Shown here: piece by piece, positions 31,504 through 39,434 of the stretch
How positions within the stretch are numbered: the first letter of the stretch is position 1
How the letters are laid out: every line of letters begins with the position of its first letter
Origin: Phycisphaerae bacterium
GTDB taxonomy: Bacteria > Planctomycetota > Phycisphaerae > Phycisphaerales > Phycisphaeraceae
Length of the DNA: 49,606 nt
Direction of reading: 5' to 3'
NCBI GenBank assembly: GCA_030432595.1
Contig: JAUIGU010000029.1
Location: 1-49,606 of the forward strand
Program-made: the position numbers and the translations under genes
The notes under the pieces: model-generated
Seen by the model: the letters and a program-made list of their open reading frames with translations, nothing else
What the model was told of the DNA's origin: nothing
The model's database searches: none

Positions 31504-32745
31504 GTGCAGGGTCGATGGCTTCATCGGGGACGCGCCTTGGAATCGACGAACGACACATCCCAAACGGCGGCCGGCGGGCGCGGTGCCTGGGGGTTGGCGT
31601 GCGCGCTCGCGTTGGCGGCGCTGGCGGTGTCGGTCTATTTAGCGGCGACGTCGTGGGCGGGCGGTGGGCCGGCGGGGTGTGGCGACGGCTCGGGCTGCGG
31701 CGCGGTGCTGGCGAGCAAGTGGTCGAAGGTCGGCCCGGTGCCCGTCGGGGCGTTCGCGGCGCTTGTGTACGCCGGGGTGTTGGCGCTCCTGGGTATGCAA
31801 CTGCGGCCGCGGCAGACGCCGAGCGCGCCCGCGGTGTTCGCGACCGGCGTGGCGATCGGCCTGATCGTCGCGGCCGCGGGGTGGTTCGTGTTCGTTCAGC
31901 TCGCGCTGCTTAACGCCGTCTGCCCGTACTGCATGGCGGGCCACGCCTTGGGTGTCGCGCTGGCGTTGACGCTGGGGTTCGCGGTGGCGCGGCGAGGCGC
32001 GGGCGCGCTGGCGGTCGGCGTGGTCGTGGGTTTTCTGGGCGTGGCGGGTGTGGCGGCGTGGCAGCACGTTGCGGATGCGCCGGTCCACCGGCTCGTGGTG
32101 CCGACCGACGGCGACTACGACGTCCGTGACGACCAACGGCGCGCGGTCGGGCTGCTCGGCGGAGAATTGCGTCTGGCGTTCGACGAAGAGCCGGTCTGGG
32201 GCAAAGTCGATGCGGACCAGGTCGTGGTGCTGATGTACGACCACGCGTGCCCGCACTGCCAGCACACCCACCACGTGCTACGAAAGGTCAAAGATGCGCA
32301 AGGCGATTCGCTGGCCGTGGTTCTCATGCCGGTGCCGCTGAACCACGCGTGCAACGGGTTCGCGAACGAAGACCTGCCCGAGCGCTTCGACGAGAGCTGC
32401 GAGCGGACGCGCATCGCGCTGGCGGTATTCCTGGCGGAGCCGGCGGCGTTTTTAGACTTCGACACGTGGATGTTCGACGCGGAGACGTATCGCACGGCCG
32501 AAGCAGCGCGGACCAAGGCGGAGCAGCTCGTCGGGGCCGACGCCTTGCGTGAGCACCTCGCCGACCCGCGCGTCGAGGCGATGCTGGCCCGCAACGTCGA
32601 GGCGTTCGGAAGCGCGGGCGGGCAGCGGGTCCCGGTCACGCTGGCGCCGTGGGCCGACGCCATCGACGGCCGGATCGAAGACGCGGCGGCGTTCGACGCG
32701 CTGCTGTCGCAATCCCGGGAGGGGCGTCCCGCAAACGCGGAGTGA
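31504..32745 (+). CDS. VKOR-thioredoxin fusion, disulfide bond formation protein
   Basis: 413 residues. The N-terminal VKOR domain has about four to five membrane helices, the loop cysteines C59 and C65, and the quinone-site CxxC at C140-C143 (CPYC). An exported thioredoxin/DsbA-like domain follows with CPHC at 248-251 and a cis-proline-type 'RVPVTLAP' near the end. It oxidises exported cysteines and passes the electrons to quinone, so one protein does the DsbA and DsbB jobs. It could serve the Cys-rich envelope proteins of this genome. The GTG start has TACCGT 5 bases upstream and no ribosome site. Confidence 0.85.
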   Translation: MQGRWLHRGRALESTNDTSQTAAGGRGAWGLACALALAALAVSVYLAATSWAGGGPAGCGDGSGCGAVLASKWSKVGPVPVGAFAALVYAGVLALLGMQLRPRQTPSAPAVFATGVAIGLIVAAAGWFVFVQLALLNAVCPYCMAGHALGVALALTLGFAVARRGAGALAVGVVVGFLGVAGVAAWQHVADAPVHRLVVPTDGDYDVRDDQRRAVGLLGGELRLAFDEEPVWGKVDADQVVVLMYDHACPHCQHTHHVLRKVKDAQGDSLAVVLMPVPLNHACNGFANEDLPERFDESCERTRIALAVFLAEPAAFLDFDTWMFDAETYRTAEAARTKAEQLVGADALREHLADPRVEAMLARNVEAFGSAGGQRVPVTLAPWADAIDGRIEDAAAFDALLSQSREGRPANAE

Positions 32746-32967
32746 CGCGGAACCGTCCAATCTTCCGGCACGACTCCGGTGGGATTGCCCGGTGTTTCCC
32801 GGTGTTTTCGGCGATTGCCACCCGATGTTCGGCACCTCGCCGCACATTTTTCGCCCGGGGAACTGCATCGGGGGTCGCGGCGTACGTCATTACAATGTCG
32901 CCACGGACGGTTTGCCTCGAATCGAGCATGCGCCCGTGTTTGCCTGCCCTTTTTTCGGGAGTGATTC

Positions 32968-33990
32968 ATGTCCGAGGCGTATGTCGAGCCAGGCGGAGAC
33001 GACGTTGCGTTGTTGCAGGAAGCGTCGCGCGGCTACGAAGACCTGGAGGCGCAGATCAGCCGCGTGGTCATCGGGCAGCGTCCGACGGTCCGCGCGTTGC
33101 TGGCGGCGATCTTCAGCGAGGGGCACGTGCTGCTGGTCGGCGTGCCGGGCCTGGCGAAGACGCTGCTGGTCAAGACGCTGGCCGAGGTGCTCGGCTGGGC
33201 GTTTCACCGCATCCAGTTCACGCCCGACATGATGCCCGCGGACATCACGGGCATGGAACTGCTGCAGGACACGGGCCAGGGCGGCCGGCAGATGCGGTTC
33301 GTGCGCGGGCCGATCTTCGCGAACATCATCCTGGCCGACGAGATCAACCGGACCCCGCCCAAGACGCAGGCGGCGCTGCTCGAAGCGATGCAGGAGCGCC
33401 AGGTCACGTCGATGGGCAAGCGCTACGAACTCGAGCCGCCCTTCGTCGTGGTCGCGACGCAGAACCCCATCGAGCAGGAAGGCACGTACCCGCTGCCCGA
33501 GGCGCAGCTCGACCGCTTCATGTTCAGCCTGTGGATGGACTACCCCAGCGTGGAAGACGAGGAGCGGATCGTCATGGAGACGACCGCGCCGCGCGAGCTG
33601 GACCTCAAGCCTGTGTTCACGAAGGACCAGCTGCTCGCGATCCAGCGGCTGGTGCGCCGGGTGCCGGCCAGCCGCCACGTCGTGAGCTACGCCGTGGCCA
33701 TCGCGCGGGCGACGCGGCCCAACAGCGCGGCGGCGAGCGACCACGCGCGGCGGTACGTCGAGTGGGGCGCGGGCACGCGCGCGGCGCAGAACATGGTGAT
33801 GGCGGGCAAGGCGCTCGCGGTGCTGGACGGGTCGCCCGCCGTGTCCGCCGCGCACATCCGCGAGGCCGCGCCGTACGTGCTGCGCCACCGCCTGCTGACC
33901 AACTACCAAGCGTCCGGCGAGGGCGTCGAGGTGACCGAGGTCATCGACCACGTGCTCGCCGAGATCTCCGAGCCGCGCTACACGGATTGA
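32968..33990 (+). CDS. MoxR family AAA+ ATPase
   Basis: 340 residues. Walker A is GVPGLAKT (58-65), Walker B is in 'IILADEINRTPPK' (about 120-132), and sensor 1 is in 'VVVATQNPIEQEGTYPLPEAQLDRF', the MoxR signature. MoxR ATPases act as chaperone-like partners that mature or insert vWA-domain proteins, and three vWA/DUF58 proteins follow directly. GGGAGTG precedes the ATG. A -10-like TACAAT (32891-32896) may start the operon about 65 bases upstream. It is the first of seven plus-strand genes. Confidence 0.93.
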   Translation: MSEAYVEPGGDDVALLQEASRGYEDLEAQISRVVIGQRPTVRALLAAIFSEGHVLLVGVPGLAKTLLVKTLAEVLGWAFHRIQFTPDMMPADITGMELLQDTGQGGRQMRFVRGPIFANIILADEINRTPPKTQAALLEAMQERQVTSMGKRYELEPPFVVVATQNPIEQEGTYPLPEAQLDRFMFSLWMDYPSVEDEERIVMETTAPRELDLKPVFTKDQLLAIQRLVRRVPASRHVVSYAVAIARATRPNSAAASDHARRYVEWGAGTRAAQNMVMAGKALAVLDGSPAVSAAHIREAAPYVLRHRLLTNYQASGEGVEVTEVIDHVLAEISEPRYTD

Positions 33991-34021
33991 CCCGGGTCCC
34001 CCGCCTCGGCCGACGCCGCCC

Positions 34022-35035
34022 ATGTCGCAAACCGCCGCACCTCCATCTTCCGCCGGCCCTTCCTTCCGGTACCTCCGCCCGCAGGACCTGCGGAGCCTGC
34101 GCCACCAGACGTTTTCGCCGCGGCACCGGGTCGAGGGCCGATACGCCGGGCGGCACACGACCCGGCAGCGCGGCCACACCGTCGAGTTCAACGACTACCG
34201 CGAATACCTCCCCGGCGACCCGGTGACCGACATCGACTGGAAGGTGTACGGCCGGTCCGACCGGCTTTTCATCAAGCAGTTCGAACACCAGACCGAGATG
34301 ACGGTGAACCTGCTGGTCGATGCGTCGGCGTCGATGGACTACGCCGGCTCGGAAAACCGTGTCATGGGCGGGCGGTCCTGGTTGGGGGCCGTACGGTCGG
34401 CGGGCCGGAAGATCCGCGACCGGTCGTTGACCCGGGAGATGGATCGCCCGTCCAAGTACGACCAGGCGTGTTTCGTCGCCGCCGCCATCGCGTTCCTGAC
34501 CGTGCAGCAGCAGGACCGCGTTGCGCTCGGCCTCGCGCAGGACGGGCTCGCGGGGTTCGAGCCCGCGGGCGGGTCGTTCCGCCACCTGCACAAGGTCGTC
34601 GGTCGGCTCGAACGGCAACCCCACGGGCGCGCCGACATGCCCTCGGCCATCGAGGCGTTCGCGCGGCGGACCGGTCGGCGCGGCGTCATGATCCTGCTCT
34701 CGGACCTGATGGAAGACCAGGCGGACATCGCCCGGGCGTTGTCGCGGCTGACCCACCGGGGGACGGAGGTCATCGTCTTCCACGTGATGCACCCCGACGA
34801 GTTGAAGCTGCCCGACCTGGGCGAGGCCGTCTTCGTTGACAGCGAGTCGGGGCAGAAGGTCCGGGTCAACGTGAACGACATCCGCAATCACTACGGCCTG
34901 CAGGTGCGGGAGCGCCTGGACCGCTGGGCCCAACTGTTCCGCGGCCGGGGGATCGACTACCGCCGGGTGACCACGGACACGCCGTACCGCGTCGCCCTCG
35001 AGCGGTACCTGGCGCACCGCGACGCGCGGGCCTGA
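34022..35035 (+). CDS. DUF58 protein with vWA-like fold
   Basis: 337 residues, cytosolic. The DUF58 signature is 'EFNDYREYLPGDPVTDIDWKVYGRSDRLFIKQFE' in shortened form: FNDYREY, G65-D66, DIDW, then KQFE. A MIDAS-like DASAS follows at D100-S104 and 'VMILLSDLMED' further on. DUF58 proteins are the usual partner of MoxR ATPases, and the biochemical role is not settled. It starts 31 bases after moxR. An insert around residues 110-140 (basic, 'RSAGRKIRDRSLTREMDR') lengthens the domain between the MIDAS strand and the next helix. Confidence 0.88.
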   Translation: MSQTAAPPSSAGPSFRYLRPQDLRSLRHQTFSPRHRVEGRYAGRHTTRQRGHTVEFNDYREYLPGDPVTDIDWKVYGRSDRLFIKQFEHQTEMTVNLLVDASASMDYAGSENRVMGGRSWLGAVRSAGRKIRDRSLTREMDRPSKYDQACFVAAAIAFLTVQQQDRVALGLAQDGLAGFEPAGGSFRHLHKVVGRLERQPHGRADMPSAIEAFARRTGRRGVMILLSDLMEDQADIARALSRLTHRGTEVIVFHVMHPDELKLPDLGEAVFVDSESGQKVRVNVNDIRNHYGLQVRERLDRWAQLFRGRGIDYRRVTTDTPYRVALERYLAHRDARA

Positions 35036-35055
35036 CCCCGTTGAGTTGATCGCCC

Positions 35056-37182
35056 ATGCCCACGCTGGCCGCCATCTCGCTGCTGTGGCCCGCCATGCTC
35101 GGCGGGCTGGCGCTCGTCGCGCTGCCGGTGCTGGCGCACCTGCTCAACCGCCGGGCGCGGCGCACGATGGTCTTCCCGGACGTGGCGCTGCTGGCGGCGT
35201 CCTCGGCGAGCCAGTCGTCGTTGTGGAAGCTGCGCCGCTGGCTGCTGTTGCTGCTGCGGTGCGTGGCGGTGCTGCTGCTGGTGCTGGCGTTTGCCCAGCC
35301 GATCCTGTTCCAGAGCGCCGCCGTCGCCGACAGTTCGCGCGAGGGCGCGGCCGTGGTGCTGGTGGTCGACCTGAGCGCATCGACCGCGCAGCAGACCGCC
35401 GGCGTCGCGTCGGCGTCGCGGTTGTACTCGCCGGCGTTCGGCGTGCTCGACGGCCTGCGGGCCGGCATCGACCGGGCCAACCTCGTGTTTGCCCGCGCCC
35501 GGCCGACCGCTGCCTTCCCCGAGCCGACCGCCAACCTCGACGCCCTGCGCGCGGAACTCCGCGCGCTGGAGCCGACCGCGCAGCGCGCCGACCTGGCCGC
35601 TGCCCTCGCGCTGGCCGGACGCCAACTGTCGGCGCACGGCGGCGCACGGCACCTGGTCGTGTTCACCGACCTTCAGGCCACGAACTGGGACGGGCTCGCC
35701 CGCCTGGGCCGGGTGTTGCCCAACGGGACGCGCATCACCGTCGTGCCCCTCGACACGCCGCCGCCCGACAACGCCGGCATCGCCGCGCTCACCGCGCACC
35801 CGCCCCTGCCGGTCGTCGGACAGGCGTTCCAGGTCAAAGCGAACGTCCAGAACTTCGGCGGCGTGGCCCGGCCGTTCCAGGTCCGCATGACCCTCAACGA
35901 CCGCACGGTCGACCAGCGCGAGGTGACGGTCGGCCCGTGGTCGTCGGGGCAGGTCGTGTTCGAGGCCACGCTCGATGAACCCGGAGACCACCGCCTCGGC
36001 GTGCGCCTCGAAGACGACGACGCGCTGCCGGCGGACAACGCGGGCTGGCTTTCGGTGCGCGCGGTCGGCCGGTTGCCGGCCGTGATCATCGGCGACGACG
36101 ACCCGGCCCGGCCCGGCAGCGCGAGTTACTTCCTCGACCGCGCACTCGCGCCGCGCGGGGACGAGCGCGACCCCTTCGCCGTCCGTCACGTCGGCGGCGC
36201 GTCGGTCGATGCGGCGGCGCTGTCGGGCGCGGCGGCGGTCTTCATCAGCGCCGTGGGGACGCTCACCGACGACGCGGCGGCCGCGCTACACGCGTACATG
36301 GACGCCGGCGGCGGGGTCGTCATGTTCTGCGGCGACGGCGCGGTGCAGGCTAACCTCGCGGCGCTCGAGCGCCACGCCGGCGCGGCCGTCGCGCCCTGGC
36401 GCGTCGGGCCCCGCCAGGACCTGCTGCGCCACGGCGAGAGCCTGACCATCAATCAGGGGCAGTGGCGCTCGCCCGGCTTGAGCGTGTTCGATGTCACGGC
36501 CCAGCAGGCGCTGGAGCGCGTGCGCTTCACCCAGGTCTGGCCCGCCGTGGAGTTGGCCGAAGATGCGCTGGTCCTGCTGCGTTTCAATGACGGGTCGCCG
36601 GCCCTGGCGCAGCGTGCCGTCGGCGCAGGCCGGTTCGTGATGGCCGCCTTCGGCCCGGCCCAGACCGACACCGACCTGAGCAAGTACGGCTCGTTCGTCG
36701 CGCTCGTGCAACACCTGGCGGTATCGCTGCGCCCACACCCGCAGGCGGCGGCCCCGACCTTCTGCGGGCAGCCCCTCCAACTCGACACGACCGACAGCGT
36801 CGATCCCGTCGGCCCCCCCATTCGTGTCGTCGATCCTAATGGAGACCTCACGCCCGACCGCGTCTCCCCCGAGCAGGGCGTGGCCACGGTGGTGGTCACG
36901 CAGACCGATCAACCCGGCGTCTACACGGCGGTGCAGGGCGACCGCACCGTCGGCCAGGCCGCCGTCAACGTCGACCCGCGCGAGAGCGACCTGCGCCGGT
37001 CGCCCGAGGCGGAACTGCTCGCGGCGTTGAGCACCGCGGGCGACGCGGTCGAAGCGCAGACCGCCGGCGGTGACGGTTCTGTCCTGAGTTTTCACGGCGT
37101 GCCGCTGTGGGGGTGGATGCTCGCGGGGCTGATGCTGACGCTCGCGCTGGAGTCGTCGCTGCTGGGGTGGGTCAAGCGATGA
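35056..37182 (+). CDS. BatA-like membrane protein with vWA domain
   Basis: 708 residues. The aerotolerance-regulator (BatA) N-terminal domain has two membrane helices (about 8-30 and 62-84) with 'LPVLAHLLNRRARRTMVFPDVALL' between. A vWA domain follows with MIDAS D105-L-S-A-S and 'HLVVFTDLQATNW', then beta-rich domains, a glutamine-amidotransferase-like stretch ('GGGVVMFCGDGAV') and a C-terminal helix at about 683-703. It is probably anchored at both ends with the bulk outside the cytoplasm. Its stop overlaps the next start (ATGA, 37179-37182), so translation is coupled. Confidence 0.85.
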   Translation: MPTLAAISLLWPAMLGGLALVALPVLAHLLNRRARRTMVFPDVALLAASSASQSSLWKLRRWLLLLLRCVAVLLLVLAFAQPILFQSAAVADSSREGAAVVLVVDLSASTAQQTAGVASASRLYSPAFGVLDGLRAGIDRANLVFARARPTAAFPEPTANLDALRAELRALEPTAQRADLAAALALAGRQLSAHGGARHLVVFTDLQATNWDGLARLGRVLPNGTRITVVPLDTPPPDNAGIAALTAHPPLPVVGQAFQVKANVQNFGGVARPFQVRMTLNDRTVDQREVTVGPWSSGQVVFEATLDEPGDHRLGVRLEDDDALPADNAGWLSVRAVGRLPAVIIGDDDPARPGSASYFLDRALAPRGDERDPFAVRHVGGASVDAAALSGAAAVFISAVGTLTDDAAAALHAYMDAGGGVVMFCGDGAVQANLAALERHAGAAVAPWRVGPRQDLLRHGESLTINQGQWRSPGLSVFDVTAQQALERVRFTQVWPAVELAEDALVLLRFNDGSPALAQRAVGAGRFVMAAFGPAQTDTDLSKYGSFVALVQHLAVSLRPHPQAAAPTFCGQPLQLDTTDSVDPVGPPIRVVDPNGDLTPDRVSPEQGVATVVVTQTDQPGVYTAVQGDRTVGQAAVNVDPRESDLRRSPEAELLAALSTAGDAVEAQTAGGDGSVLSFHGVPLWGWMLAGLMLTLALESSLLGWVKR

Positions 37183-39434
37183 CGGTCGACGCCCCGCTGC
37201 TTTTGGCGTTGATCTGGCGGCCGTTCTTCCCGCCGGCGTTGACGTTCGCGGTCGGCGCGGTCGTGGCCGCGGCGGCGGTGTTTGCCTGTGTCCGCGCGTT
37301 TGGCCTGCGGCCGGTCACGAGCGTGACGGGTTGCGCGATGCGTCTGACGTTGATCGCGGCGGTGGTCACGCTGCTGCTGGGCCCCAGCACGATGCCGCCG
37401 CAGACGCAGCGCCCCGACCGGCCGTGCCTGACCGTCATGCTCGACACGTCCGCGTCGATGCAGACCCGCGACGTCGACGGCCAATCCCGCATCGGTTTCG
37501 CCGTGGACCGGTGGCTGAGCGATTCGCTGCTCGAAGAACTCGGCACCGCGTACGACGTGTCGCTCGTGGCGTTCGACGCGTCGGCCCGGCCGATGGCGCC
37601 CGCGAACCTGTCCGGCGACGACGAGGAGCGCGCCGACGGCCAGGCTTCGCACATCGCCCGCAGCCTCACCGACACCGTCAACGGCCTGCGCGAGGGCGCC
37701 GACGGGTCCGCGGTGCTGCTCATCAGCGACGGCCGGGACACGCAGTCCGAGCCGTTCCACGCCGCCGCCCGCGTCGCGCGGGACCGCGACGTCGCCGTCC
37801 ACACCGTGGCGCTGGGCACGACCAGCGGGCAGCGCGACACCGCCGTGATCGCGCTGCCCAGCCAGCCCTACCTGTTGGCCGGCGAAGAGGCGGTCCTGAA
37901 CGTCCGCCTGCTCCAATCCAACGCGCTGGGCAGCACGACGCGGCTGACCGTTACCTGTGGCGACGACGTCCAGCACCACGACGTGACTTTCGCGAACGAC
38001 GACACGGTCAGCCTCGCCCTGCCGATCCTGCACGACGAGCCCGGCACGTACGAGTACCAGGTTGCGCTCGACCCGCTCGACGGCGAGGCCGAAACCAGCA
38101 ACAACCAACAGTCCGTGTTCGTCGACGTCACCGGCGAGCGCATGGCCGTGCTGATCCTCGACGGCCAGCCGTTCTGGGACACCAAGTTCCTCGCGCAGTC
38201 GCTCCGCAAGGACGACCGGATCGGCGTGACGCAGATCGCACAGATCGCCCCGCAGCGCCGGGAGACCATCCTCACCCGCGCCGACGACGACCAGCCGCGC
38301 AACCCCGAGACGCTCGAAGACCTCGCGGCGTACGACGTGATCATCCTGGGCAAGGGCGTCGAGAACGTGCTGTCCCGGGAGACGCTCGCGCTGCTGCCAC
38401 AGTACGTGTCCGAGCAGGGCGGCTGCCTGGTGTTCGCGCGCGGCCGGGCCTACGACCCGCAGACCGCGGCGGGGCGTTTGGCGTCGCAGACGCTCGGCGT
38501 GCTCGAGCCGGTGGTCTGGGGTGGGGATCGGCAGTACGACCTGGTGATGAACATCGAGCCGGCGGGCCGGCAGCACCCCTCGCTGTCCGGCGCACCGGGC
38601 GAGCCGGGGGTGGACGACCTGACGCACGCGCTGCCGTGGCTGACGTCGGTGCCGGTGGTCACGGCGGAGAAGCCGTCGGCGCGGGTGCTGGCGCGGGCGC
38701 GGCCGCCGGGCGCGGCCGGGGCCGAAGGCCTGCCCGTGCTGACCACGATGCCCTACCACCGCGGGATGGTGGTGTCGGTTTTGGGCGAAGGCCTGTGGCG
38801 TTGGCGGCTGGGCGGCCGGGACCACCAGGACCTCGCGGGCGTGTTCGACCGGTTCTGGTCCAACATGGTGCGCTGGATGGTGATGGGCAGCGACTTCCAG
38901 CCCGGCCAGCCGGTCGCGCTGCGGCTCGCGCAGCGCACGGTCGAGACGGGCCAGCCCATGTCGTTCGACGTCGTCGGGCGCGTCGCGTTCGACCCGGAAC
39001 AACTCGAGGTGTCGGTCGTCGGTCCGGACGGTCAGCCGCGCGGCGTGGCGCTGCGGTCGGTCGCCGGGTCGGACTTCGGCTACCGCGGCGAAGCGGACAC
39101 GCCCGAGCCCGGCGCGTACGAGGTGGTGGTGGCCGGCGACGTCGTCGGCGACGAGCCGCTGCGGGCCAAATTTACGTCCTACCGCATCGACCCCGAACGC
39201 TTCTACGCCGCGGCCAACCCCGGGGCGCTGGCGAACCTGGCGGAGCAGACCGGCGGGGCCGTCCTGGACCCCTTTGATCCCAAGGTCTTGGTGGATACCC
39301 TTGAACGGCAACGCACGGCGTCGATCGTCCCGGCGCGGCCGGCGTACGTCTGGGACCAGGCGTGGCTCATGGTCGCGCTGCTGGTGTGGGCCGGCGCCGA
39401 GTGGCTGATCCGCAAACAAGGGGGCCTGCTTTGA
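37179..39434 (+). CDS. vWA and amidotransferase-fold membrane protein
   Basis: 751 residues. Two N-terminal membrane helices (about 20-40 and 54-70) are followed by a vWA domain with MIDAS D89-T-S-A-S and 'GSAVLLISDGRDTQ'. Next come immunoglobulin-like regions, a class I amidotransferase-like domain without a visible catalytic Cys ('MAVLILDGQPFWDTKFLAQSL', 'DVIILGKGV'), and a C-terminal helix. It is a paralogue in plan of the preceding BatA-like protein. It starts inside the previous stop, and its own stop overlaps a TTG start of the next gene (TTGA, 39431-39434). The upstream open extension to 37107 lies inside the previous gene and is not needed. Confidence 0.82.
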   Translation: MTVDAPLLLALIWRPFFPPALTFAVGAVVAAAAVFACVRAFGLRPVTSVTGCAMRLTLIAAVVTLLLGPSTMPPQTQRPDRPCLTVMLDTSASMQTRDVDGQSRIGFAVDRWLSDSLLEELGTAYDVSLVAFDASARPMAPANLSGDDEERADGQASHIARSLTDTVNGLREGADGSAVLLISDGRDTQSEPFHAAARVARDRDVAVHTVALGTTSGQRDTAVIALPSQPYLLAGEEAVLNVRLLQSNALGSTTRLTVTCGDDVQHHDVTFANDDTVSLALPILHDEPGTYEYQVALDPLDGEAETSNNQQSVFVDVTGERMAVLILDGQPFWDTKFLAQSLRKDDRIGVTQIAQIAPQRRETILTRADDDQPRNPETLEDLAAYDVIILGKGVENVLSRETLALLPQYVSEQGGCLVFARGRAYDPQTAAGRLASQTLGVLEPVVWGGDRQYDLVMNIEPAGRQHPSLSGAPGEPGVDDLTHALPWLTSVPVVTAEKPSARVLARARPPGAAGAEGLPVLTTMPYHRGMVVSVLGEGLWRWRLGGRDHQDLAGVFDRFWSNMVRWMVMGSDFQPGQPVALRLAQRTVETGQPMSFDVVGRVAFDPEQLEVSVVGPDGQPRGVALRSVAGSDFGYRGEADTPEPGAYEVVVAGDVVGDEPLRAKFTSYRIDPERFYAAANPGALANLAEQTGGAVLDPFDPKVLVDTLERQRTASIVPARPAYVWDQAWLMVALLVWAGAEWLIRKQGGLL

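Noticed and set aside
37092-39419. Long minus-strand open frame antisense to the vWA gene, and a similar one at 42123-44126
   Set aside because: The high GC and codon bias of the plus-strand genes leave antisense frames open. The encoded peptides are Arg/Val/Gly/His-rich without any domain, and the plus-strand genes have clear families and coupled starts.
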